From NCBI GenBank assembly GCA_020846745.1, contig JADLDI010000077.1:61674-125673 (forward strand): a stretch of DNA of 64,000 nucleotides. The letters are read 5' to 3'. The notes below the pieces were generated by a model, which saw only the letters and a program-made list of their open reading frames with translations, ran no database searches and had not been told where the DNA came from. Made by a program: the position numbers and the translations under genes. The first letter of the stretch is position 1. Each line of letters starts with the position of its first letter. Origin of the DNA: Bryobacterales bacterium. Its GTDB lineage: Bacteria > Acidobacteriota > Terriglobia > Bryobacterales > Bryobacteraceae. Of this stretch, positions 1-8,226 are shown piece by piece.

Positions 1-644
1 AGGAAATTGGAGATCCGCATTTCGCCGGACGTGCGGATCAACAGGTCGGGTTCGGGCAGGTCGCCGGTGTCGAGCCGCGAGGAGATCATCGCCTCGTCCA
101 CACGCAGATCGGAGAGCGTACCGTTACGGCGGGCCTCGTCGAGGATCCGGTTCATCGCGTCCACCAGTTCCGCGCGGCCGCCATAGTTGATGGCGAGGTT
201 GAGCCGCATTCCCGTGTTGTTGGATGTTTTAGCAATCGTCGCGGCGAGATCGCTTCTGACCGATTCAGCAAGTTCCTCCCACCGGCCGATCGCATTGAGC
301 CGGATGTTGTTTTTCTGCAGGCGCGGCAACTCGCGGTGCAGATAGATCCGCAGCAGGCGCCAGAGCATTTCGACCTCGGGGCGAGGCCGCTTCCAATTCT
401 CGAGTGAAAAGGCGTACAGCGTGAGCGATTGGATACCGATTCGCGCGCAGGTTTCAACCGTGGTGCGGACCGAGTCAATTCCGGCCTGATGACCGGCCAC
501 GCGCGGAAGCCCCCGCTGTTTGGCCCAGCGGCCATTCCCGTCCATAATAATGGCGATATGGGCCGGCAGCCGCTCGGGGCGGATTGCTGACGCCAGATCC
601 CAATCGGGATCTCCGCGCTTCAGGCTGTCGACGAGTGCCTGCAT
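1..644 (-). CDS. uppS: Isoprenyl transferase (undecaprenyl diphosphate synthase), 3' end outside window
   Basis: Cis-prenyltransferase that condenses isopentenyl diphosphate onto farnesyl diphosphate to make the C55 lipid carrier for peptidoglycan and O-antigen; cytoplasmic, membrane-associated. I translated the open minus frame by hand because the ORF track lists only a shadow here. Visible are the catalytic IMDGNGRWA block near residue 37, an AGHQAG motif, LYAFSLENWKRP, the INYGGRAEL block and a C-terminal IRTSGEMRISNFL running off the window edge. About 214 residues are present, against roughly 245 in the family, so only the C-terminal end is missing. The ATG at 644 puts the DGNG motif at the usual distance from the N-terminus. 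It is divergent from the GNAT gene, with 49 bp between them. Confidence 0.95.
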   Translation of the reverse strand, partial: MQALVDSLKRGDPDWDLASAIRPERLPAHIAIIMDGNGRWAKQRGLPRVAGHQAGIDSVRTTVETCARIGIQSLTLYAFSLENWKRPRPEVEMLWRLLRIYLHRELPRLQKNNIRLNAIGRWEELAESVRSDLAATIAKTSNNTGMRLNLAINYGGRAELVDAMNRILDEARRNGTLSDLRVDEAMISSRLDTGDLPEPDLLIRTSGEMRISNF

Positions 645-693
645 CGAACAAGTCTTTCTAGTATATCGGGAAAGGTGAAGGGATTTCGACCAA

Positions 694-1179
694 ATGAACG
701 ACCTCGCGGTGCGCCAGGGACGGGTGGAGGACGCTGAAACGCTGGCGCACTTCAATGAACTGATGGCCTGGGAAACGGAACGCCTGAAGCTCGATCCACA
801 GCGGATCCGGGCAGGCGTCCGGCAGGTTCTGGCACAGCCCGCCAAAGGTTTCTACCTGGTGGCCGAATTGGACGGTACGATCGCTGGACAACTGATGGTG
901 ACCTACGAGTGGAGTGATTGGCGCAACGGGAACTTCTGGTGGATACAGAGCGTGTACGTCGACGCTAAGTTCAGGCGCGCCGGCGTATTTCGAGCGCTTT
1001 ACGCCGAGATCGAACGTTTGGCGAAGCTCGACACGAGCGTTTGCGGCATCCGGCTTTACGTCGAGCAGGACAATGAAAAGGCTCAGCACACGTATCAAGC
1101 CTTGGGGATGGTATCGACGCCTTATCGAATCCTGGAGGTGGATTACGTTATTCGGAGGGCCGGTCCGCACGGGAGTTGA
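694..1179 (+). CDS. GNAT-family N-acetyltransferase
   Basis: 161-residue single-domain Gcn5-related acetyltransferase, expected to move an acetyl group from acetyl-CoA to an unknown amine. The fold is recognisable from an N-terminal VRQGRVEDAETLAHF strand-helix, the central IQSVYVDAKFRRAGVFRALY segment (motif A, acetyl-CoA pyrophosphate loop R-R-A-G-V-F) and the C-terminal LYVEQDNEKAQHTYQALGM segment (motif B, the N..A...Y..LGF signature). Length is normal for the family. It is divergent from uppS. Its last 32 bp overlap the 3' end of the HEAT-repeat gene on the other strand. The substrate cannot be told from sequence. Confidence 0.9.
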   Translation: MNDLAVRQGRVEDAETLAHFNELMAWETERLKLDPQRIRAGVRQVLAQPAKGFYLVAELDGTIAGQLMVTYEWSDWRNGNFWWIQSVYVDAKFRRAGVFRALYAEIERLAKLDTSVCGIRLYVEQDNEKAQHTYQALGMVSTPYRILEVDYVIRRAGPHGS

Positions 1180-2038
1180 TGCGGACCAGAGCCAGCAGGG
1201 CCGCGCGGCGAACCGGCGGCTGGTCGGACAACGCCATCTCGCGGACGAAAGGCAGGAATGCTTGTTCGCGGCATCGTCCGACGACCCAGACGGCAGATGC
1301 GGTGACGCGCGGGTCGCGGCTGGACAGCATTTCGCGCAATACTTCGGCCGCGCCGGGATCGCGGCTGAGGTACAAGCCGACCACTGCGTTCGCCACCACA
1401 CGCGGGTGCGAGTCCATGGCTGCGCGGTGGAAAATCGCCCGTACATCGGGATCGTTAACGCTCCACAGCGCCTCCACCGCATTGGCCCGCACTCGCGCAT
1501 CGGAATCGTTCAGGTATGGTTGAGCAAACCGCGCCTCGCGCTTAACGCGGGCAGCCAACAGGACCGCCTTCGAGCGGACCGGCGGGTCTGTGGAACGGAG
1601 AAAGCGGATCAGCATCGGAAGCATTCGTGCATTGCGGGGTAAGGCTCCGAGCACATCGAGCACACGGCGGATCTTCCTGCGCCCGGCACTCTCCTCCATT
1701 CTGGAATTGAGCGCAAGACGCACCAGGCGGATGTCGAACCCGCGATCGACGGAAGACGCGATTTCCGCAATCTTCACGGCCTCACGGAGTGAGTACACCG
1801 CGCTGTCGAGGATCGTCTCGGCCAGGCCGTGCGCAACCAGCAGGTTGATCAACGTCGGCTTCCAGTCGCCGTCCTGGCCGGACTGGAGCAGGCGAATCGC
1901 GCAACCGATCATTTGCGGTTGCACTTCGTCCAACAGTAATCGAACGCGCGCGATGTGACGAGCAGGATCGCCTGTAAATGCGGTCAGCGCATGCGTACAC
2001 TGCACCATTGCGCTCGTCTCTGTGACGTGAGCGGCCAC
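1148..2038 (-). CDS. HEAT-repeat protein
   Basis: 296-residue all-helical protein. The C-terminal two thirds contain at least four tandem HEAT-like repeats of about 31 residues, with recurring D.D..VRANAVEALW, D.HPRVVANAVVGLY, DPRVTASAVWVVG and DQPPVRRAALLALV signatures. HEAT solenoids serve as protein-binding scaffolds, sometimes phycobilin-lyase-like; no catalytic motif or signal peptide is visible. The listed start is GTG at 2038; an ATG at 2008 (MVQCTHAL) is an alternative, and neither has a clear ribosome binding site. The 3' end overlaps the convergent GNAT gene by 32 bp. No partner gene is obvious, so the role is unknown. Confidence 0.8.
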   Translation of the reverse strand: MAAHVTETSAMVQCTHALTAFTGDPARHIARVRLLLDEVQPQMIGCAIRLLQSGQDGDWKPTLINLLVAHGLAETILDSAVYSLREAVKIAEIASSVDRGFDIRLVRLALNSRMEESAGRRKIRRVLDVLGALPRNARMLPMLIRFLRSTDPPVRSKAVLLAARVKREARFAQPYLNDSDARVRANAVEALWSVNDPDVRAIFHRAAMDSHPRVVANAVVGLYLSRDPGAAEVLREMLSSRDPRVTASAVWVVGRCREQAFLPFVREMALSDQPPVRRAALLALVRINSRADRPSE

Positions 2039-2152
2039 GCAAGATGTATCGGCCGAACGCGCCAGAAATCTTAGGAATACGCTAACGGTGGCCTTATCCG
2101 GCCGCCGGGTGATTCTCCTGGCTGAGGGCCTGTGCAGAAATCCGGAACACCG

Positions 2153-2519
2153 CTCCCTTGCGGGGTTGAGGAAAAATGGGGCCCGCGCCCTTACGGGACT
2201 GAGAAAAAATGCGGCCCGCGCCCTTACGGTTGCGGTTCTGTTTCCGGAGCGGTGCGTGTTTGCAGTGGTTTACCGGACCCGGGGCGCGGTGCTAAATCGC
2301 ATTCAGCGGATTATTTCTCACGCCCTTACGGTTGCGGTGCCGTTTCCGGAGCAGTGCGTGTTTGCAGTGGTTTACCGGACCTGTGGGGCGGCGCTGAATC
2401 GCATTCGGGAGATTATTTCTCACGCCCTTGCGGTCGCGGCTCGGTTAGATGCGGCTTGTTTCCAATGGTTTGCCGGAGCCAGAGGGCGCACTGAATCGCA
2501 TTCGCGGCGTTTTTGAACA
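2153..2519 (+). repeat. Nested tandem-repeat array with cgccctTACGG core (two 33-bp and three 102-bp units)
   Basis: The core cgcccttacgg or a close variant recurs at 2153, 2186, 2219, 2321 and 2423. The first two copies head 33-bp units containing gag(g)aaaaatg.ggcccg. The next three head 102-bp units that share tttccggagc.gtgcgtgttt, gcagtggtttaccgga and aatcgcattc blocks; the third is diverged and slightly shorter. Because 33 and 102 are multiples of three, two overlapping forward ORFs (142 and 120 aa) stay open across the array, but I regard them as by-products. The array fills most of the 493-bp gap between the HEAT gene and the sulfatase; the remainder shows nothing recognisable. The core matches a copy at 63656-63684. 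Confidence 0.9.
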
Positions 2520-2531
2520 CGCCGGCGCGGC

Positions 2532-3923
2532 TCAGGCGGAGCGGCGGCGCCACGCCGCGAGTTCGTTCAGCAGCCGGTCGCGCACGTTCACGTATTGCGG
2601 ATCGTCATAGCGGTTGACCATCTCATGCGTATCGGTGCGCAGGTCGAATAGCTCGTTCGGTCCGCTTCCGCCGTTGCGCACCACGATTTTGTAGTAGCGG
2701 TCGCGCGCCATCTCTGTATTGCGAAAGTACCCGAACACGGTGCCGGGCCAGGTTTCCTTTTTGCCGAGCGGCTTGTTTGTAGCAAGCGGCAAATAGCTCT
2801 TGCCCACGTACCGTTTGCCGGCCGGAAGCGGCACACCGGCAACATCCAACACGCTTGGAAAAAAGTCGTAGAAGCTCACCAGTTCCGGACGCGTGGCCTC
2901 CACCGGTATCTTCCCGGGCCAGTTCCAGATCATCGGCACCTGCATCACTTCTTCATACATGTTGATGGGGTCCGAAGCCAGTCCCTTACTCCACAACCCG
3001 TGGCGCCCGAGCAGGAAGCCGTTGTCACCCGTGAAAATCACGAGCGTGTTCATCAATAGTTTCTTGGCCGTGAGGTGTTTGATGAGCGCAGGAATCTGGT
3101 CGTCCAACGCCGAAACAGAGGCTGCGCACTTGCGCAGGTTGCCCACCGGATCTTTCAGCAATTCCTTTTCGCGCAGCGCGTTGGGCGCCGCCGGTTTCCA
3201 GCCCACCGTGTCGAAGTTGACGTTGGCGTACATGTCGTAATACTTCTGCGGGTGGCCCGAGTAAGGCGTATGCGGATTGAAGTAACTGGCCGTCAGGAAG
3301 AATGGCTTACCCGCTTCCAGCCGATCGAGGTACTGAACGGCGTGCTGCGTCGTCAGCTCGGTGAGGTAGCCCGACTCTTTGACCTGTTTGCCGTTGAGAT
3401 ACATCACCGGGTCCTGATAGGGACTCGAGCCACCGTCGAACGTGTACGTATACCGGTAACCGTGGCCGGGATTGGTGTCGTTGCCCATGTGCCACTTGCC
3501 CACGTATCCGCACTGGTACCCGTTCTGCGACAGGACGTCGGAAATCATTGTCTCCTGGGCGAAACCGGCTGGCGCCTCTTTCTGGCCCTGCGGCGGATTC
3601 TCGATGGGCCGCGGTGTCAGAAAGTCATGAATGCCGTGCTGGTTCGGCAGCCTTCCGGTAAACAAGGTGGCGCGCGAAGCCGAGCAGACCGGGGTCACGA
3701 CATAGTTATTCAGGAACCGGACACCGCCCTGCGCCAACCGGTCGATATTCGGCGTACGGATTTCGCGATTGCCGTAACAGCCAAGCATCCAGGCCGCCAG
3801 GTCGTCCGCCACAATCAGAAGGATATTCGGGCGATCCGCCGCCGGCGCCGGTCCCCGCTTTTGCGCCACCAACGGCGCCGCCCCGGCACCCATCAGCAAT
3901 GACCGTCTACTGAGTGAAGCCAT
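2532..3923 (-). CDS. Exported type I sulfatase
   Basis: 463-residue sulfatase of the alkaline-phosphatase superfamily, hydrolysing sulfate esters in the periplasm. The start is placed at ATG 3923 rather than 3965 because a gaagaggga ribosome binding site lies just upstream and the protein then begins with a Tat-like leader (SRRSLLMG). Motifs: NILLIVADD metal-binding strand, CYG, the formylglycine signature CSASR with Cys near residue 80 (C-x-[PA]-S-R class, needing an FGE elsewhere), GYVGKWHMG, the FTGDNG metal motif and HGLWSKG. The substrate is unknown. It sits 25 bp downstream of the ABC-2 permease stop on the same strand, so co-transcription is possible. Confidence 0.93.
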   Translation of the reverse strand: MASLSRRSLLMGAGAAPLVAQKRGPAPAADRPNILLIVADDLAAWMLGCYGNREIRTPNIDRLAQGGVRFLNNYVVTPVCSASRATLFTGRLPNQHGIHDFLTPRPIENPPQGQKEAPAGFAQETMISDVLSQNGYQCGYVGKWHMGNDTNPGHGYRYTYTFDGGSSPYQDPVMYLNGKQVKESGYLTELTTQHAVQYLDRLEAGKPFFLTASYFNPHTPYSGHPQKYYDMYANVNFDTVGWKPAAPNALREKELLKDPVGNLRKCAASVSALDDQIPALIKHLTAKKLLMNTLVIFTGDNGFLLGRHGLWSKGLASDPINMYEEVMQVPMIWNWPGKIPVEATRPELVSFYDFFPSVLDVAGVPLPAGKRYVGKSYLPLATNKPLGKKETWPGTVFGYFRNTEMARDRYYKIVVRNGGSGPNELFDLRTDTHEMVNRYDDPQYVNVRDRLLNELAAWRRRSA

Positions 3924-3948
3924 CAGATCCCTCTTCCTGGTTTGTTTG

Positions 3949-4758
3949 TTAAAGAACATCGGCAAATCCGCGTCGCAGTTGACGAAACATTAATCCGCCC
4001 ACAATAAAAGCCAGCACGCTATAAAACGCGATCACGCCCAGTTCTTCAAAGTCGAGGGGGCGGGAGGACAAAAGGCGATCGCGGTAAGCACGCACCAGAT
4101 ATGCCAGCGGGTTGTACTCGAGCAGCCAGCGCATGTTCTCGGGATAGTCGCGCTCGAACACAAAGATCGGGGTGAGCCAGAACCATAACGTCATGATGAC
4201 CATCACGATTTGTGCCGTGTCGCGCAGATACACCTGCAGGCTGGCGGCAAACCAGCCAATTCCGACCGCGAGCATTCCCGTCAGCAGCATGTACACCGGT
4301 AACAACACGATTTGCCACGACAAGTGGTGCGTCCACCAAACGACGGCGACGATCACCAGAATCAACGTGAACAGGTGATTGATGAGGGTCGAAAAAAAGA
4401 TCGAGATGGGGATGATCTCCGCCGGAAACACGGTCTTGGTGATCAGATTGGCGTGATCCACCATTGAGTTCGCCGACCGCTGAACCGTCTCTTGAAACAG
4501 AAACCACGGCATCCACCCGGCCAGCAGAAACAGCGTGTAGTGTTGGGTCACTTCCCCGCGCGGCAGCGTCACCTTTAAGCAAAGCTGGAACACAAAGGTC
4601 CACGACAACAGCAGGACAAGAGGGTGAATTACGCCCCACAACCACCCTGCAGCCGACCCGATATAGCGTTGTTCGAAATCGCGCCGGATCAGTTGATACA
4701 CCAACCCCCGGCGCTCCACCAGGTTCTTCAGGAAAAGTGTGCCGGGTACGTGGCTCAA
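3949..4758 (-). CDS. ABC-2 type polysaccharide export permease (Wzm-like)
   Basis: 269-residue inner-membrane permease with about six hydrophobic segments. It resembles the Wzm/TagG permeases that export O-antigen or other glycans with an ATPase partner. Evidence is the cytoplasmic N-terminal amphipathic segment QLIRRDFEQRYIGS, the GWLWGVIHPLVLLL first helix, FLLAGWMPWFLFQET, and a C-terminal NPLAYLVRAYRDRLL typical of this family. No ABC ATPase (Wzt-like) lies on either side, which is unusual because these genes normally come as a pair. It lies 9 bp from the isomerase gene at 4768 on the same strand. The substrate cannot be assigned. Confidence 0.88.
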   Translation of the reverse strand: MSHVPGTLFLKNLVERRGLVYQLIRRDFEQRYIGSAAGWLWGVIHPLVLLLSWTFVFQLCLKVTLPRGEVTQHYTLFLLAGWMPWFLFQETVQRSANSMVDHANLITKTVFPAEIIPISIFFSTLINHLFTLILVIVAVVWWTHHLSWQIVLLPVYMLLTGMLAVGIGWFAASLQVYLRDTAQIVMVIMTLWFWLTPIFVFERDYPENMRWLLEYNPLAYLVRAYRDRLLSSRPLDFEELGVIAFYSVLAFIVGGLMFRQLRRGFADVL

Positions 4759-4767
4759 ACCGTCAGT

Positions 4768-5616
4768 TTACGATGACAGCGCCTGCTTGCAGTATTCGAA
4801 GCACTTGCGCACTTCAGCCACCGTGTCCGCGCCCTTGTATTCGTACTCGATGTTGGCGGGCATCGTCAGCTTTTTCTTCTTCATCAGTTGCAGCACCTGC
4901 TTGATCGGCGTGTCGCCTTCACCGAACGGCAGGTTGGGCCCCTGGTTCTTCTTCCGGTCTTTGATATGCAGCGTGACAATGCGCCCGGCGTTCTTGTCGA
5001 GGTAATCCACCGGATCGAAGTTCGCGGCCGTGAAGTGGCCGATATCCAGGTTTACGCAGATGTATTCCGACATGCCCGCCATCGCGTCGGCGAAGTTCTG
5101 GGGCGTGGCAAACTCGTTCGGCTTGATATTCGAATGGTTGTGCATGCCGACGCGGATCTTGTGCTTCTTCGCAAACGGATCGATCCGCTTGGCAGTCGTG
5201 ACGTTGCTCGACGCAGTAATCACTTTCACGCCCATCGCCTTTGCCATCTGGAAGCCCCGGTCGATCTCTTCATCCGTGAAATCTTCGCGGAAGCTGTAGT
5301 TGTAGGCGTAGAGGTCGATACCTGCTGCGTCGAACTTCTGCCGGACCTTCTTGAACTCGCTGAGATCGACGGAGGTGCGCCACTTGCGCAATTCCTCTCG
5401 CGTTCCTTTCGGTTCGACGTGGCCGCTGTACATCTCGACGCTGCCTAGTCCGATCTCTTTCATGGCCGCGATGGCAGCATCCAACGGGCGATCACGAAAC
5501 GAATACGATTGCACGCCAATTGTTACGCCGTTGATGCGAGAATTGATTCGCGCGGCGCCCAGCAGCGGAACAGCGGCTAAGGTGGAGGCGACGAAGTGTC
5601 TACGAGTAAGATCCAT
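4768..5616 (-). CDS. Exported sugar phosphate isomerase/epimerase (AP-endonuclease-2 TIM barrel)
   Basis: About 282-residue TIM-barrel protein of the xylose-isomerase-like/AP endonuclease 2 family, which isomerises or epimerises sugars using a divalent metal. The start is placed at ATG 5616 ([11 protein letters not shown]) because aggaattcct gives a plausible ribosome binding site and the leader becomes a Tat-type signal. Later motifs fit the fold: [36 protein letters not shown] and [10 protein letters not shown] carry the metal-binding His/Asp/Glu residues. Export is inferred from the leader. It is divergent from the matrixin-like gene, 57 bp apart. The substrate is unknown. Confidence 0.9.
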   Translation of the reverse strand: MDLTRRHFVASTLAAVPLLGAARINSRINGVTIGVQSYSFRDRPLDAAIAAMKEIGLGSVEMYSGHVEPKGTREELRKWRTSVDLSEFKKVRQKFDAAGIDLYAYNYSFREDFTDEEIDRGFQMAKAMGVKVITASSNVTTAKRIDPFAKKHKIRVGMHNHSNIKPNEFATPQNFADAMAGMSEYICVNLDIGHFTAANFDPVDYLDKNAGRIVTLHIKDRKKNQGPNLPFGEGDTPIKQVLQLMKKKKLTMPANIEYEYKGADTVAEVRKCFEYCKQALSS

Positions 5617-5673
5617 AGGAATTCCTGCGAAGCCGCCATCATAGCAAAGCAAGCTTCAGCCGATCAGATACAT

Positions 5674-7272
5674 ATGCGGTGTGTGCTGTTGGCGATTTGT
5701 GCGGTGCTTAGCTTCCAGTGGCCAGCGATGGCGGGCAGCATGCTTCGCCTCAGCGGGAACCAACTGAAGTGGAACTCACCCCGCCTCACGTTGAAAATCA
5801 GCCGGACCGTTCATCTGCCGGAGGGCGACCTGGGTGTCGACCGGCGCGATTCTCCCGAAGTGGTGTACGCGGCGGTGGCCGAGTCTGTGCGGGAATGGGT
5901 GGAGGCGACGGACCCGGCGCTCGAAGTCGCTATCGAGTTGACCGACAACACAGTTGCGGGCGGAACGGACAATCTGGTGACCTTTACCGATCCGGCGCCG
6001 TATGAAAACGGGTTCTGCAGCAAGGATTTCGTGGCCTGCGCCGTACTGGGCTACGACCCTGCAACCGGGGAAATCGTTACGGCCAGCGTGGCGTTCAATC
6101 CAGCCAAGCGCCACTCGGCTCGCGGCTACGATGGGACCAACGACATTGGCTTGGTGATGCTCCACGAGTTTGGCCACATTATGGGCTTGGACCACAGTCC
6201 GCTCGGGAACGCGGTTATGGCGCCGGCCGCGGAATTGGAGAGCACTGGGTTCACCGGCACCCGTTACGCCCCCCGGCAGCTATCCTGGGACGACACCAGC
6301 ACGCTGCGCGCCGCGTATGGATTTCCGATTGAAGTGGCTTCCATCACAGGCGCTGTCCGCTACAACGGTCAACCCGTGCCGGGCGCTCATGTGGTCGCCA
6401 TGACAGAGAACGGACTGGCGATTACATCCAGCCAGTCGCAAACCGACGGCAGCTATCGGCTGCAGGTTCCTCCGGGCTCTTACTACTTGCTCGCGGAACC
6501 TTTGGATGGGCCTGTCACCACGCCCGGTCCTGTGTTCGCCACCGCGTTCTGGAACAAGACAGGCGGCCACCGCCAGGATGCGGAACTTGTCAACGCGGCC
6601 GCGGGCGAAACGCGCTCGGGGATCGACTTCTTGGTGGCTGCGGGCCCGCTCGCGAATATCGTCAACATCGGAACCCGAGTGAACGGACGCTACGTTGGTT
6701 TTCCACGGACGACGATGGCGAGAGGACGCGAGTATGAATTGGGGATCGGACGGACGCCGGCGGGCACCCCCGGTGCGATGGCCCTGATGCGATACCAGGT
6801 TGAGTTGTTGGGCGACCCTTTTCCATCGCCGAACAGCCCCAGTTTTCTCTATCAGCGGTTGCGAATTCCTGCCGATGCTCCCCTGGGCAACTATTCCGCC
6901 CAGTTTTCGACCGGGGACGCCATTGCCGCCGTCACGGGCGGAGTCGCCATTGTTCCGAACCCTAGCATCACGGCGGTGGAAGGAACACCCGGACCGGGCC
7001 AGGTAGTGACGATCCGCGGCACTGATCTGGCTGGTCGTGAACTGAGCCGGACACCGTGGATGGAAGGGGCGCCGCTACCGACACAACTGGCCGGCACCAC
7101 AGTTCTCGCCAACGGCTTGTACTGCGAGTTGCTGAGTGTAAAGCCTGAAGAGGTGGTGGCGATTCTGCCGCTTTCCGCCGATCCGGCAACGGTCACCCTA
7201 TCGGTCCTGACCGGCCTCGGAGTAGAAAGCAATAGCTGGGATTTGACACCGCCTCCGCCACCGTCCGAGTAG
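5674..7272 (+). CDS. Secreted matrixin-like zinc metalloprotease with carboxypeptidase-regulatory-like and TIG-like domains
   Basis: About 532-residue secreted protein. The ORF is open from 5596, but ATG 5674 gives a clean signal peptide (MRCVLLAICAVLSFQWPAMAG). The metzincin zinc motif HEFGHIMGLDH lies near residues 163-173, so this is probably an active metalloprotease. Next comes a beta-sandwich resembling the carboxypeptidase regulatory-like fold (ITGAVRYNGQPVPGAHVV ... DGSYRLQVPPGSYYL, about residues 220-300). The C-terminal part has an IPT/TIG-like start (GPGQVVTIRGTDLAG). It is likely to degrade extracellular protein. It stands alone between two isomerase genes; the substrate is not predictable. 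Confidence 0.85.
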   Translation: MRCVLLAICAVLSFQWPAMAGSMLRLSGNQLKWNSPRLTLKISRTVHLPEGDLGVDRRDSPEVVYAAVAESVREWVEATDPALEVAIELTDNTVAGGTDNLVTFTDPAPYENGFCSKDFVACAVLGYDPATGEIVTASVAFNPAKRHSARGYDGTNDIGLVMLHEFGHIMGLDHSPLGNAVMAPAAELESTGFTGTRYAPRQLSWDDTSTLRAAYGFPIEVASITGAVRYNGQPVPGAHVVAMTENGLAITSSQSQTDGSYRLQVPPGSYYLLAEPLDGPVTTPGPVFATAFWNKTGGHRQDAELVNAAAGETRSGIDFLVAAGPLANIVNIGTRVNGRYVGFPRTTMARGREYELGIGRTPAGTPGAMALMRYQVELLGDPFPSPNSPSFLYQRLRIPADAPLGNYSAQFSTGDAIAAVTGGVAIVPNPSITAVEGTPGPGQVVTIRGTDLAGRELSRTPWMEGAPLPTQLAGTTVLANGLYCELLSVKPEEVVAILPLSADPATVTLSVLTGLGVESNSWDLTPPPPPSE

Positions 7273-7314
7273 CTTATCGGTTCTCAAACGGGCCGGATCG
7301 TGTATCCTGCCCAG

Positions 7315-8223
7315 ATGACCCGACGCGATCTGCTCGCGGCCGTTCCTGCCGCACACGCGGCCGCAATGGCTCCGCGCCCCACCAAGAATGCGATTTCGCT
7401 GGCCGCCTGGTCCATAAATCAATCGTTCTTCAAACACAATCGTTGGAAGAATATCGACCTGCCTAAGATTTGCCGCGACGAATTCGGTATTATCGGCATC
7501 GAGTTCGTCAACCAGTTCTTTGACTTCCCTACGCTGAACAATCTCTCAAAACTCAAACAAGCGGGCAAAGACTACGGCGTCAACTTCGTCCTCATCATGA
7601 TCGACAACGAAGGCGACATGGCGGCGGTCGACAAGAGCGAGCGCATGATGGCCGCCCGCATGCACCGTAAGTGGGTGGACATCGCGCATTACCTCGGCTG
7701 CCACGCGGTCCGTTGCAACCTCGGCGGACCGCGCGAGAACTGGCAGGCCGACAAAGACATCGTCAGCCGCGCCGCCGAGTCGTTCCGCGACCTGCTCGAC
7801 TACGCCCGGGGCGCCAACCTGAACGTGGTGATCGAAAACCACGGCCGCGCCTCATCGAACCCCGACACCCTGGTTGCGCTCATGAAAACGGTGAACGATC
7901 CGAACTTCGGCACCCTGCCTGATTTCGGCAACGTGAACCCTGGCGATAACCCCGAGGAGGTTACCCGTAAGCTTGTCCCCTATGCCAAAGGGATATCGGT
8001 GAAAGCGGGGTGGCAGGCCGACGGCACACACCCTCGCTATAGCGTTGAGAACTGCCTGAAGATCTGCCTCGAAGCCGGTTACAGCGGCTACTGGGGCATT
8101 GAATCGTCGTTCGCTTATAATCGCGACGCCAAAGTGTCCGCCGACGAACAGTGGGCCAACGAGTCCAAGGGCGTACTCCTCACCAAACAGGTGATCGAAA
8201 AGGTCGTTTTCAAAAAGGGCTGA
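7315..8223 (+). CDS. Exported sugar phosphate isomerase/epimerase (TIM barrel)
   Basis: About 302-residue xylose-isomerase-like TIM-barrel enzyme. ATG 7315 is preferred over 7300 because it starts a Tat-type leader (MTRRDLLAAVPAAHAAA). Fold motifs include the GIEFVNQF strand, GCHAVRCNLGGPRENW, VVIENHGR with a metal-binding Glu, LPDFGN and YWGIESS near the C-terminus. It is a different subfamily from the isomerase at 4768. It is separated from the downstream amidohydrolase by only 3 bp and is followed by a Gfo/Idh oxidoreductase, so the three probably form one sugar- or glycoside-processing operon. The exact substrate is unknown. Confidence 0.9.
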   Translation: MTRRDLLAAVPAAHAAAMAPRPTKNAISLAAWSINQSFFKHNRWKNIDLPKICRDEFGIIGIEFVNQFFDFPTLNNLSKLKQAGKDYGVNFVLIMIDNEGDMAAVDKSERMMAARMHRKWVDIAHYLGCHAVRCNLGGPRENWQADKDIVSRAAESFRDLLDYARGANLNVVIENHGRASSNPDTLVALMKTVNDPNFGTLPDFGNVNPGDNPEEVTRKLVPYAKGISVKAGWQADGTHPRYSVENCLKICLEAGYSGYWGIESSFAYNRDAKVSADEQWANESKGVLLTKQVIEKVVFKKG

Positions 8224-8226
8224 GGC

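Noticed and set aside
152-535. 127-aa minus-strand ORF
   Set aside because: Out-of-frame shadow of uppS; the true frame is open to the window edge and carries all uppS motifs.
2088-2516. 142-aa and 120-aa forward ORFs in the repeat array
   Set aside because: Open only because repeat periods are multiples of three; no ribosome binding site, both frames equally open, and the core is dispersed elsewhere.
2153-2519. CRISPR array
   Set aside because: Units are contiguous tandem repeats of unequal period with no unique spacers and no cas genes nearby.
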